A DNA stretch of 64,000 nt, from NCBI GenBank assembly GCA_030248065.1, contig JASAMV010007482.1, forward strand, positions 50,565 to 114,564, in the 5' to 3' direction. Of this stretch, positions 11,316 to 22,961 are shown one piece after another (position 1 is the first letter of the stretch; every line of letters begins with the position of its first letter). The notes below the pieces were generated by a model. The model did not search any database. It was not told the DNA's origin and was given only the letters and a program-made list of their open reading frames with translations. Source of the stretch: Rhynchonema sp. JSB1_4 (taxonomy: Eukaryota > Nematoda > Chromadorea > Monhysterida > Xyalidae). A program made the translations under genes and the position numbers.

Positions 11316-12329
11316 GCCCTCGGTAGTTTGATATCGCATATGGACAAAGTAAAGTGGTCAAAACTGTTTTCAAAGGTTGTGGGGCAAAATCTTGCCTTTC
11401 CTTGAAGATCAAGGTTGAACAATCAGGGATAATGAGGTATAAATCCAGGATAAAAAAATTAACAAATGACCGATACTTGTCTTTAAAAACGTCGTTTTTA
11501 AAAAGACAGGATCGTTCTTTTTATCCACAGCTATGTATATAAAAGCCCAAATTTTTTTTAATTTCATCTATTGCCGGGTAGAGACTTACATATATGTACA
11601 ATCCTTGTTTTCGTTCACTGTTTCATCCAGACTTCAAACTTACACAGACCCACGTGGAAAGAGAATGGGAGCAGCCGTGCCCTTTACGTCATCATATCTG
11701 GTTCATTTTTATGTTTTATCTCTTCGTTATAAAAATCTGCATGTCAAAGCGATATATACATAAAATCTGGATAATCATTTTAAGCCATCGCGGGGTTCGG
11801 CATGTCACGTGCGTTTAACATGGACACCAATCACCACGCGCCCAGTTTTTTCTGGCGGTTGAATTTTGCCTTTTATACCTGACGAGGACATCAACTTTTT
11901 TCAATTTTGCTGTGGAGGAAATTGAGGCAAAGAACGGTTCGTCAAATCAAGCGTGTCTCATTATGTGTATATACATACGTAACTGCAATAGTGTTTCAAC
12001 CACCAGTTGTTTATACGTTGTTCACTTGAACGAATCTTGAGCAGTAATTGCCGTGCAGGGCTGTGCTGTCGGAGCAAGATGGATGACCCAAGTTTGCATC
12101 GGGCAGCTACTGTCAGCCAGGACCACACACAACTGCATTTTTATGTAAAACTTTCGGGCACATGTTGGTATATCTTGTCTTACTCAGATTTGCTCATCAG
12201 GAAAATGGTCTGAATTTGAATGAAGTACCACACATCGATTTGATGTAAATCAAAGATCTTAATAACTTTTTTAATAATTTTCCTTGCGAGTAAGCACTAT
12301 GCCGCACAACAACGCACTCACATAGTCGC

Positions 12330-12745
12330 ATGCGGTAGGGTAGTCCCACCAGCAAGGTGGGATTACGCAGTAGTACAACCACGAGCTCATGAGACGCGTG
12401 GTTAAAGCTTGCTTGGCCAGATTCAATAATGCTCCGGTGACACGTGTTTCGAAAACAAAAGAAAGAGATTGGACCGAGAGATATGATGACAACTTCCAGC
12501 TGGCTGACCTCAGTTTGTTTTTTAACACACAAATGTCTTGGGAGTCAAAATGGATGATACGCACCGAGGTGGAGAGCGTATTTTTACCAAATACGTGCGT
12601 GTCTCTTTCATTCGTTTCCGAAATGCGTCGAACCGGAACATTATTGGATCTGCTCAAGCCAACTTCAAAAATGCGTCCCATGAGCTCATGGTTCTACTTT
12701 ACACTCATGTGCATAAAGACAGCCCACGCGCTGGGATTACTGCAT
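12330..12745. mobile_element. Foldback element, arms ~200 bp
   Basis: The segment around 12375-12475 (GAGCTCATGAGACGCG, CAATAATGCTCCGG, GAAAGAGA) is the diverged reverse complement of 12595-12690. Outer parts also pair loosely (ACGCAGTAGT with ACTGCATC). Ends and target duplication are unclear. Confidence 0.55.
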
Positions 12746-13654
12746 CGGGGTATTAAAGAATAGAATTCAGGGCTTGAAGATTTTAAAGGCAAGAAATTAT
12801 GATTAAACGACCAACTGGTCTGACTGGTCCCATTTTGGCCATTTCCTGGTCGCACCATATTTACCTGTCTGCAGATTTTCTGCCTAATAACAATATGCTG
12901 TATAAGTATGACAATAAATGCAAATTCTGATATCAATAGCAGAAATGGAGCTTTTTTTTGAACGAAGTCAAAGAACAACTTTACAAAACAAAATCCGGTT
13001 CACTTGTTGCTTTAACGCAACAATTCATAAACGAGTTTTTCAAAAAACGGATTTCTACGAATTTTTTGGTTGCGTGGAATTTTTAAAACACCTGCAAAAG
13101 CATGGGACAGCCAATTCCAGAAACACACAGTGTTTTCTCAAATTATCGCTTTTAAAACAACGGTGCATCCTTCGAGGTCCTTCAAAAAACTTCAACGGAT
13201 TGAAGCACAATTCACACTTGGACTTCTACCGGAGGTTCTTTCACGTTTCACCGTGGGTACCTACCTGCATTCACCATACTGTAGCTCCATGTTTGGTGCA
13301 AACGTGTGGAAAAACTCACGCAACCAAAAATCTTTAGAGTTTCCGTTTTTTTTGCGAAAAATGCATAATTTTTTCGTCAAAGTTGCAAGAGATCTGAATT
13401 TGTTTTGTAATGTGTTGAAAAGCAAAATTTCTGCTGTCAGAATTTACATTTGTCATACTTTTGATTTGGTCATACTCTTGGTGCGGGTCTATGAATTTTT
13501 GCCTTTAAAAGATTCTACGGTTTAGTACTGTTTGACCTGGTTACAGATTTTAAAAAAATCTGGTGCTGTCTTACCGTGACGAAAACTCCATGTTTGTGAG
13601 TTTGCACGTAGTGATGTTACATGCCAGCAATAAGGTGTGCTTGGTGGGGCTTTT

Positions 13655-13757
13655 TGGAGGCAAATTTGCCAGAGGCGTTCGTACTGACGAGCCCTGGCGC
13701 CTCGGTCTGTCTGCGAAAGCAGGGCGAAACAGACCAACATCACTGCACTCAGTACAT
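13655..13757 (-). repeat. Dispersed double-hairpin repeat, copy 3
   Basis: Minus-strand copy with the best-preserved stems: GTCTGTTTCGCCCTGC...GCAGACAGAC, then GAGGCGCCAGGGCTCG...CGCCTC. It matches the copy at 46190 closely. Confidence 0.6.
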
Positions 13758-14918
13758 TGTACACCTGTACATACCTAGTGTGCCATTTATGACGAGACAA
13801 ATTTTCGGTGTGTTTGTCATTCGGCCGACTGTCGCGAATTCGCCTCCCGCCTTGATTTCACATGATTCCATTCCACCCAGGTTGTTTCGTATAACAACGT
13901 ATGCGTGCGTACCAAAAGTCGCATGGTTCATGGCAAACGACGTGACAATCCACAAACTCTTTTTTCAAAAATGTCTCTTACATGTACGTCCAAATCACGC
14001 CCCCAACCACAAAAAACCCTTGTTACTGTAGGTGGGCAACGTTTCGGTCTCGATTTTGACCTTTGAACATTGCGTAAGCGTCACTTATCATTATTACTCG
14101 TGTGCGTGTGCTGCGACAAAGCGTTCCTGCGTTATCAGTTTCGAACAGAACAATTTGAGCGCTTTTTACAGCTTTGTGTCTATCTGAAGTGGTCTAATGC
14201 GCTGAACGTTGCTTGTTTGTCAGACAATAACGCTAAGTCGACAGTTTATTTCCGTCGGTATCAGCAAGCAAGCGGAAGGCTTCTCAGTTTGGGTTCGGGC
14301 TTGGGCATGCAGGCGTGTGCGTGTACAGCAGGCCTTAAATTCAAGCTATACCAAAGTAGAAACTTTCTCCGGCCAGGCCAGCGAGACACGTGACATAAAA
14401 GCATGGCAAACCGGTGTTCGTATGTATGTGCATTCCACTGGCCACTTCCCGCATGACTCACAGGGACTGGTGTCCAGGAAGGACATACACACCAGATTGG
14501 CTTTACCCACGTGACTTTGTGTTTACATACATATTTTTGTTGGCATGTTTCCTACTTGTCGCTGTACAACAGTTTCTGACGTAATTACACGTGTATAAGA
14601 TACGTCAAGGCGGGGTAATTTCAATTTGTGTTCATTGGTACTTGCCTATACGTAGACCTTCATAACAAATTGCTGTGATTCGTTTGCCACGGCTGGCTGG
14701 CTGTGATCCAGCAATATGCGCGATGCCAACCAGTGTTTATGCCAGCTGGATTGTTATTTGTGGTACTCATACCAGTCAAGTGCTTAATGTATGTACCTTT
14801 TGAAATTTCGCAATGATGTTTCTTCTTATATTTTTCGTTTGCTTGCAGCACCCCTGTTTCACTGATTTCATTGGACTTGTGCTGTCACTTTGTAGTGGTC
14901 AGGTCAGGCACACTACAG

Positions 14919-15052
14919 CAGTGCTGTGGCTACTTCTGAGAGGCCGATACTGCACCTTGGGGCCAAAAAAAGGGAGAGATACCGGGTACTGTGCCTTGGA
15001 TTTTGGCGGGGGAATCCGATTTGGCGGGGGACCCTCCCCAGCCACAGCACTG
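14919..15052. mobile_element. Small hAT MITE, 134 bp
   Basis: Ends CAGTGCTGTGGCT and AGCCACAGCACTG; flanks CACTACAG and ACCTACAG share 6 of 8 bases. The interior repeats GGGGCC-type and TTTGGCGGGGG motifs. Confidence 0.68.
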
Positions 15053-15210
15053 ACCTACAGTGGCTGTCAAGGCTCAACAAGGTTGTCATAGACATCATCT
15101 AGGTAGGTTTGTGCATCATGTTTATTAAACGTTGAATAAATTTAAACGAGCTATTCCCTCTCACCGAAGCAGTAACTGATTGAGAATGACAAGCGACAAC
15201 AAATCTGTGA

Positions 15211-15654
15211 GGCTGCTTTCACAATGGACGCGTGTTGCGGGCCAGGCCATGACCCGCTACCCGCACGGAGAGGGCCTTATCATAATGCTGTGTGCGGGTT
15301 TGCGGGTCAGATCTGCCAGTTCAACAGAGCAAGGCAACTCGTAACATTCACTTTTGGCCCCCGAACAAGTCTTGGTACATATACTGTATATGGAAAAAGT
15401 TTATCTGCTTCTGAAAACATGCATTCAGCTGTAAATTACAGTTCGTTTGAGCAAGCTGCATTGGCCCGTAACCCTTCATTTTTTTAGCTTTCAGAATGCG
15501 CGGGTTGGGATTTCCGGATTGCGGGTTAGGTACCGTTGAAACCCGCATTTTGCACTGTGAAAGATGGTGTGCGTGTTCAGTACGTATTTCACGGCCCGCA
15601 TTTCCCTGACCCGCAATCCGCAACCCGCAGCCCGCATGCATTGTGAAAGCAGCC
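15211..15654. mobile_element. GGCTGCTTTCACA-family MITE
   Basis: Inverted ends GGCTGCTTTCACAATG and CATTGTGAAAGCAGCC. The interior is rich in GCGGGTTGCGG / CCGCAACCCGC words and holds AGCTGTAAATTACAG. The same family is seen, interrupted, at 22962-23967. Confidence 0.8.
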
Positions 15655-15835
15655 TGACAGGCCGTGACAGGCCGTATATTCATGGCCCGGATTACCTTCC
15701 GATCATTTATGCGCATAAAAATCCACTATTATCATTATTACACCAGCATATGCGTAGGTATACAGGTAATATAAATGGTAAGCAAGGCCAAAGTTCACTT
15801 ACCTTAGCACCGTATGACGAAAAACAATGAGCGCC

Positions 15836-16358
15836 ATATAAAACTTGGTGATCAGGCCGATGCTGTCTTGGTCACGTGACTTTTTTTGAATAAAGATATG
15901 AAGGAATTTAGTGATGCCTCGACCAAGCTTAAATGATGTTCTCCTTCAACAAATAAATAACTTTCAGGCTGGGTGAAATTCGTGGCTTTCCGATGAATTT
16001 CTTTGTGTCCTAGAAGAGGTCATAACGCATTAGCCACGGGCCTTTCCTTTTGTCATCAGAAACTTTTGCAAAACTTACAAGGAAGTGTGAAATATGTATC
16101 TGCCAAGTGCAAGCAGAACATTTTGAAGATAATGCAAAACATAAGGATTCAAAAGTTCAGCAAAACCGGTTAAACACGACAAGAAATCGGCGGTCAAATA
16201 TCAAAGCCTCATGATTTTTCGAACTTGCGACTAACACAGGCGTACTTGCGCTTGCGGGCAGATATTTCACACTTGTTGGGGCAAAAGTTTCTGGTGTAAT
16301 CAAGCCACCAAATGGGTCCGATCCGAGCCGCCGACCACCAAGCTTGATATCGCGCTAT
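15836..16358. mobile_element. GATATCAAACTTGGTGATC-family MITE, copy 1
   Basis: The left end carries AACTTGGTGATCAGGCCGAT and TTGGTCACGTGAC, the right end CCACCAAGCTTGATATCGCGC. Other copies are at 43716-44391, 44818-45021 and 56877-57118. Confidence 0.6.
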
Positions 16359-17217
16359 GCGTATGAATACCCTCGTGATATTACCTACTGTATGTGGGTC
16401 AAACGGTCTCGCTAAGGAGCTCAACGTATGACGTACCAGGTCAAGAAAACAAGCCGCTCTACCAACAGCCAGTTGCAAGCTATTCTACTTTTGCACGGTC
16501 ACGATGTAACGGTAACTCTTTGCTCGGTTTGCTGCTGTACACAGTCATTTACCACTCAAAGTGGTCAACTCCCTTCGTGGTGGGATGTCGAGAGAATGGC
16601 TAGCGGTGTGGTCCTCTTGCACGATAAGCAGCAAAGAATGTGCCAGGCTTGTCGGCTTCGGTGACAACTTTGAAGCGGCGAGTTTCGGTGTGAAAATGGG
16701 GGAAATTGTATGGCGCGCTGCGTCACTCAGATGCGTACACATGTGAATGTCGTCAAATCATGTCGTCACATTTTGTCGTCAGATCACATGTGTTATTTAC
16801 GCGCTCATTTGGGGCTCATCCATTATTGTTTGTTCGACGACTTTATTTGACCACAAAACTATCAGCCGTATATTTGTGCAAAGTCCAATCGGTCTGTGGT
16901 GTGGTTGCCTGCCTTTACACTCGTGTCAGACACATAGTACCTGCTCTAACGTTCGTCCGGTGTCAGTCGTCTCACCGTTTTCAATCGTTCCCGGGTTTCG
17001 CTGATTGATGTATTGTGCTATAAAAAAACTTTCGCCTATACATTCTATTCAAACACTGGTTTGCCAATTCTTTGTGGCTGGACAATGTGTTCGTCACCAA
17101 AGAACTATGGCATCGCGTTTGGTTCTGACGATTTTGGTGTGTTCTGATGTTCGTTCTGATGTTTTCTGATGATCACCCAGCGTGTGACCGGGTGGTATCG
17201 TGCCTGCAATGTTCAGC

Positions 17218-17376
17218 TATTCCGCGACTCTTCAGGCCCGACTTTTTCAGGCCTGGCCGATTCAGGCCCAGCATACTTGACCCATTCATAGGTTAAGGCT
17301 TCAGCCAGGCCTGAGTCGGCCAGACCTGAATGGCCGGGCCTGAACCTGTGCCACGGGACTGAACCGTCGCACAATA
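17218..17376. repeat. Dispersed GC-rich CAGGCC-word repeat
   Basis: Shared with 50095-50217: CGCGACT(T)CTCAGGCCC, CATACTTGACCCATT, AATGGCCGG, GGGACTGAACCGTCGCAC. It is rich in AGGCC/GGCCT words that could self-pair. It is probably an element remnant; the ends are not defined. Confidence 0.5.
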
Positions 17377-17900
17377 ATGTTCTGCGATTGTGTCTCGCAA
17401 TTACTGCCTGGATAATTTGCCATTCTACAGACAACGCAGTTCCGCATCTGATATCGTTCGGTTTCCGCACGCGCTTTGTCTCTTTTTCGTCATTTCGTCA
17501 GTCAGCAAGGAAATTTGGGATGCAATATCCGTCAGCTTACATCGCTGGTGTCGTGCGTGTGGTGACGCGTGCTGCTTTATGATAAACAAATAGGGCAAAC
17601 AATAACAAAATCAAATCAGCAGGATAGGATATGACGCTGCGCGGTTTTTCGCAGCACAACTGGAGCACCTGAGTCCCTTCATTGCGAACACACACGCACA
17701 CATTCTGACCTTTTGAGCTTTTGTATAACTCGGCTCATGTTCGAACCCAGGGCCCTTCTGATATGAATGTGCATCTTTCAGTCCGCTAGGTACACACTTG
17801 CTCTTGATGGAAGTCTAACGATGGGCGGAACGGTTTGGTCTGACGCAACAGTGTGCACACTTTGTGTCAGCTCTGACCCGCCATACCCAAACATATGTAT

Positions 17901-17982
17901 GCTCCCGAAAGGACTCGAACCTCCGACCTCCCAGCCACCAGGCCTGGACAGCCAGTTGCTCTACCAACTGAGCTACGGGAAC
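17901..17982 (-). tRNA. tRNA gene or tRNA-derived sequence (SINE head), anticodon uncertain
   Basis: 82 nt. The acceptor stem GTTCCCG/CGGGAGC pairs fully (one G-U). A perfect A box (TAGCTCAGTTGG) and B box (GGTTCGAGTCC) are present, with a D stem GCTC/GAGC. The anticodon arm does not fold cleanly: the loop CTGTCCA would give GTC (Asp), but the 3' strand pairs with ACTGG only if the loop is enlarged, so a short intron, a variable arm or decay is possible. No T-run terminator follows. It could be the head of a tRNA-derived SINE. Confidence 0.5.
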
Positions 17983-18504
17983 GCGGCCTGGCTGCGGCTC
18001 AAAGTTGCACTTATACCCATGCAACCATGCAGACACACACTTCCAGTCACATTTATATAGCACACTCAGCAACCAGCAACAACGGGGGCGAGCGGGCTCA
18101 CAAATGAAACATCACCGGTCATCACTGACATCGGCCGACACGTGTGTATAGGCAAAGGGGCAAGACAGTGGCACCACCGGTGATCGCATACTTCTTCTCG
18201 CAACAATGTAAACATGATGAGAAAACAGCTTCCTTTCCACATTGTTGTTTTGACGCGATAAATTCCAAAACACGGTAGTATAAGTCTGCGTGTGTCAGTG
18301 ACTGCGTTATCGTGTTTAATTGTTGGGACCAAGTTCCGCTATTCTTTCATTGTGGACTGTGGACCGCAAATTGCGCAGTACCACGCAGTACAATCACTTT
18401 ATCTCATTTTGTAAATTATATGCACTTCTGTATGTTATCAGTCGTCGAAACGTACACGGTATATATACTTACCTTTGCGTACACTATAAGTCCTTCTTTT
18501 AGAA

Positions 18505-18662
18505 GGCATGTACCAGAGAATGCCAAATAAGCCCCCCACCGCCCCAATAGTTCTCGTTCTGGGGGCTTATTTGGAGAAATATTAGTTTTTTTAAAATGCC
18601 AAATCCAATGCGTATGCCAAATAAAGTGGATTTTACGCACATGGAATTCTCCGGTACATGCC
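18505..18662. mobile_element. Short palindromic MITE, 158 bp
   Basis: Ends GGCATGTACCAGAGAAT and ATTCTCCGGTACATGCC. Inside is a second inverted pair, CCAAATAAGCCCCC / GGGGGCTTATTTGG. It lies just upstream of the cysteine-rich gene that starts at 18820. Confidence 0.7.
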
Positions 18663-18819
18663 AGTTACATGTGCTCTAATTGGCCACCTTTGTCCATTCT
18701 TATGTATATGTTGTATGTATCTCTAATCATATTCATCTCTATTTCAGCGATAGGGACGAAGATATACATCCCCAAATCAATATTAAATTTTCTCCACATT
18801 CCACACGTTGTTGTGTATT

Positions 18820-20600
18820 ATGGTCAACCATTCCCTGATTCACCCAATCCTAACATTCTACATTCTGCTGGCTGGTGCGCGTGCCAGTTCATTGTTGTCG
18901 CCCGTGTGCCTCCGAAAATACGAAGCCGTCGAGCAATGTTATCTGGAGACATTGCGCGCAGCCAGACCCTGTATTGAGACTGCAAAGTGAGCCGTTTTTA
19001 CCAGCTTGTTTTTACCAACCAGTCAGTCAACCACAGAATGATATCAAACGGCAGTCTTCCCTCCATATAGTGAATCGATCGGGACACGCATCTTCGTTCA
19101 CTTCCTAGAATATTCACTCTGCAGAATGGTAATTAGGAGGTAACAGAGGATTCACTATATGGAGGTTCACTATAGAGAGGGTCGACTGTATACTATCGGT
19201 GATCGGACCGGACTGCAAATACAAATAAATGTTTCGCCCAGATAGACCCGAAACACGAAACCCGAACATACGAAACATTTTAGGCTGTATTTGTACAGCA
19301 TGTGCCGCTCAGGATCAGTGCACACGGCTGCAAGAGAAAATGTTTCGCATGTTCGGGTTTCGGAGCTGCGTTGAAAATTGAAAAAAAAACACGAAACCCG
19401 AACATTCGAAACATTTTCTCTCCAGAACAATGTGCAGTTCTGAGCGGTACATGCTGTATAAACACGATTTAAAATGTTTCGTATGTTCGGGTTGCGGGTT
19501 TCGGGTCTATCTGTACGGGCTCTAAGGTAGTCACATCACGTGATGTGACCGGATCGGATCGGTCTTGCCCACAAACAACTGCCGTATACGCGAACAAACA
19601 ATTGTTTTTGTGATCGGTTTGCTCTACATACAGTAGGTCCGGCCCCACCCGATCACCAGGTTTGACATCGACCACACTCTGGTTGCACGAATCACAATCA
19701 CACTTGGGAATACCAACCAGCCAGTTAATATAAATATTAATTATATTGTTAATATTAATATTAATATATAAACCTACCAACAAGTTTCAGCTGCAAACGT
19801 CTCCCATTCTTCAATCTGAACGCCGCGCCCGTTGATGCGTTCGGCACGAGCGACGCAATTGAAGTGCCTGACGTCACTGAGGCACAATTCGCGTGTTTGG
19901 ATCGAGAAATTGAGGAGAAATGCACCCGGCAACTACCCACTGCCACGAGGTAGGCGCCTTCCGCATGGAAGGGTAGATATATCGTTGTTTAAATTTTATT
20001 CACACTTATATGAATATCATTCCGCATAAGGCTACATAAAAACAACGCCAGGAAGTCTCAATCTCGCCAAAATTCGAATTTATAAACATGGTGTCACCGG
20101 GTGACCAATGCTGTTTATATTCCAGCTGTGAACGTGAACAATGCAACCTGTCATTTGACACGTGTCAGCGCATGATCGAGTTAGTGAATTGCTCCATTCT
20201 TTTTTCCATTATTCATCAAAAAGGCAACAATTCAATTGCTGTTGAGAAGTACTCATACTAACCCACTGGTTTTCGTTTTTTTTAGTTTTAAATTTTTTCA
20301 TCATTGATTTCAGTGTGGCGTTCGAGTGTCATCAGGAGTTCTGTTTCAAGACGTGCATGTGCCAACAGAACGTTTTTGAGATGAGCTATCGGAAGTGCAT
20401 TGATCCGGATTACATACCCGTGCTGAACGGTAAGCAACTTTTAAAACAAAAACTAAACTGTGTGTAAATTTTGGTTCGTTGCGTTCGTCTTCGTTCTTCC
20501 GCCTTTTAAAAGAAAAAATGATGGAAAATTATTTCTTGTAGATTGTGCGTCCCAATGCGAACTTGAAACGACGTCACCGCGTCAACGGAAGAAAGCCTAG
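18820..20600 (+). CDS. Small secreted cysteine-rich protein, five exons, unknown family
   Basis: Five exons with consensus borders and matching phases: 18820-18986, 19791-19949, 20126-20179, 20314-20429, 20542-20600. Together they give 555 nt, or 184 residues. Residues 1-22 form a plausible signal peptide with hydrophobic core ILTFYILLAGA. The mature part has 16 cysteines, including the dense block CHQEFCFKTCMC and CEREQC, and ends in basic RQRKKA. Pieces such as CLRKYEAVEQC and CLDREIEEKC look like diverged repeats of one module (C-x8-C). I do not recognise the family. An even cysteine count and a signal peptide suggest a disulphide-rich extracellular protein. The intron between 18986 and 19791 holds two MITEs. 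The ATG at 18820 is the first in the exon frame. Confidence 0.78.
19052..19188. mobile_element. pogo/Tigger-like MITE
   Basis: The right end CTATAGAGAGGGTCGACTG and the inverted CTCCATATAGTGAATC blocks resemble the CAGTCGACCC... ends of pogo-group elements. The left end seems to have lost about 15 bp. It is intronic. A related single end (CAGTCAAACCTCTTTATAG) lies at 40033. Confidence 0.6.
19239..19513. mobile_element. Foldback MITE with CAGATAGACCCGAAAC ends
   Basis: Inverted repeats of about 45 bp (CAGATAGACCCGAAAC ... GTTTCGGGTCTATCTG type), plus two more inverted copies of ACGAAACCCGAACAT in the middle, so the whole element folds into a branched hairpin. It is intronic to the cysteine-rich gene. 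Confidence 0.75.
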
Positions 20601-22021
20601 ATTTTCTTGTGATTATAAATCTTTGACATAGCGCTCTCTCTGTTCGAAACTTGCTCTCAAACAGATGCAAATGCTAATGCAGCACCAAGCCTCAAGAGTA
20701 TTTTTGTCACTTGGGCATTTCTTTTTTGAGGCTGAACCTAATCAAGCCCAATGCGTCACCACAACACTCACATTTATACACGCGCCCAAGTGCCAATTTC
20801 GCAAGTTTGGCGCAGAGCCATTTTACTGTGTTTCAATGCAGAAATTGTCTGGCGCATTTAGGTGAACGTGAAACTGCATAAAATTCAATCCGTTGGCTTT
20901 AATCACACTCTGAGTCACATTATATTTAGCGTTTTGTGTGCTTTTATTTTTGCTGTAATTTTGTTCATTTTCAAATTGAAGACCTATGGATTTCTTAGAG
21001 ACAATTGACTGGTGAAAAATAATAAAGTGATTGCAAAATATGTAGACAAACTGTTACGCATGTACATGTATTGAATATTGAAAACACCATTTGTAAAACA
21101 ACTTTTATGCGCATGATATGACCATGATTGAATTGAATCAGTTAAACCAATACCAGCCATCTTTTGAAAATAAGGTTTTTGTCATATGGATTTCATGGTG
21201 CACAATAGGAGAAGCGCTTTTGAATTCAACGTTTCATCAAAGCTATTCAATAATTAATCATTCAACAAATCAATGAACTACACACAGCAAGCAGTCCGTG
21301 CAATGCCAATCAATCGTTGACCACTCAGACACGGTGGTGGGAAACAGACTCGTCGTTTCATTGGAACGGCATCGAACAGTGTCACAACGGGTTCGACCTC
21401 AGTCGTGTAGATGGGCAAAATCTGAGTGAAATATGAGATTGTAATATTCGATCTACATAATAGTCGATTAATTAATTAGCGAGGGCAAACTTATATATAA
21501 AGTGGTGCAGGAAGCGCGATATCCGCTTGGTCCGCAATAAGAAGCCAATCGCTCAATAAACACTATATGTGAAGCCATAGTCATATCGATGCAGTCCAGC
21601 GCGGCCGTGTGGTCTCGGACTTTTCTATTTCGAAAATGCCACTAATTTTGACAGCGTGAAATAAATTGCATAACACGACAGCCAATAAAAAATCCTTAAA
21701 TATCGACGCATCATAATTAAAAAAGGCACAAGATGAAACCGGACCGATCAAGTCAGTTTGATTTCGCCCAAAGTGTGAACATAATCACACATGAATGTGC
21801 TTCGATAGTGCATGTTCTAACCGTCACGCGTCAACTGACCCGGAGCCCAGCCGTCCGTGAACTTGATAGCAACACAGTCGTCAGAATGAGCATTGCTCCG
21901 GCCAGAGCACAGCCATTTCGTTCTGCGACTGGCATCATTAGTTTTTGTCCGGTTCGACTTGTATTGTGTCCTGCAGTAGGGCAAGTGGGCTGGGCACGTT
22001 TTGTGATGAATGGTTTAATGA
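20601..22021. other. Intergenic, nothing recognised
   Basis: No exon-like frames, transposon ends or RNA genes that I can support. The sequence is A/T-rich and of ordinary complexity. Confidence 0.5.
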
Positions 22022-22273
22022 TATAGTAAATTTGTAAATTCGCTGCCCCACAATAAACTAGCGCCCCATAGTTAATGTCGAGTTCTAAACCCGTGTCTGA
22101 CGCTAGCCACGCGCAGTTCTGAAACATTGCGCACACAGCTGCCTGGCTGGGAGGCAAGCGCACGCTGCGTGTCTGCTGCCCGAATGTTTCAAAAAGGTGA
22201 TTTTCGGGTTTAGAACTTGACATTAACTATGAGCGTACTTTGTTGTAGGGCAGCGAATTTAGGAATTTACTAT
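22022..22273. mobile_element. TATAGTAAATTT-family MITE, copy 1
   Basis: Element of 252 bp with ends TATAGTAAATTTGTAAATTC and GAATTTAGGAATTTACTATA; arms extend inward through GCTGCCC and GTTAATGTC...GACATTAAC. The ends suggest a TA duplication (mariner-like). A second copy is at 54844-55090. Confidence 0.78.
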
Positions 22274-22961
22274 ACAATAAAGTCAAATTCTGCCAAAATA
22301 TGCAGAAAACAAGAATGGGCGTTGCTGTTTCGGCTCGCAATGCTTGACAGCTAAAAAAGGCGCGTAGCTTCGGGCCGACAAAATCGCCTCTGTCGATGAT
22401 TTATTCAAATAATATGTTATTATAGGAGCTCAACAACGCCGAAAAAACATACCTTCCGTATTATAAGCTGTAACCAGCAGTTTAAAAAGGTTAGTTCGCT
22501 TCGAGAGCCAAATGAAACAATGTCATTTCCCAGAAACGGACGGCTGGAAATGACGGAATACTGTAGGTAATCAGAAACGCCCACAAGGAGCCATCTTTTG
22601 GCACAGCAAAGTCTGTGATGCATCAGCTATAGGTAGTGGTTTTCCACTATTAACCCGACCACAGCTGCGTGACCATCGCAAAAAAGACCTTGGGTTCAGA
22701 GGCATGCCAAAACGCGGAGTTCAGCTAGAAATGTGGGTTAAATTCGCGTTCGATTTCGTGGCGCGCCCAAAATCCCAGTCTTCCCAATTGGTGGTATTGC
22801 GTTCAAAACATCAGCTGTGAAACAAAAGGAGATTAAACAAGAATTGATCAAAAAGGTTCGTTGCGTTCTTAAAGCGAAAGATCATTAAATTCGCGTTCGC
22901 TTTCGAGCGAACCGCCTGTTCATGGTTCTTAATGAAAATGGCGTGTTCCTCATTGTCGTTA

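Noticed and set aside
12918..13525. Overlapping 139- and 151-codon frames on the plus strand
   Set aside because: No domain or splice evidence; composition like random A/T-rich sequence.
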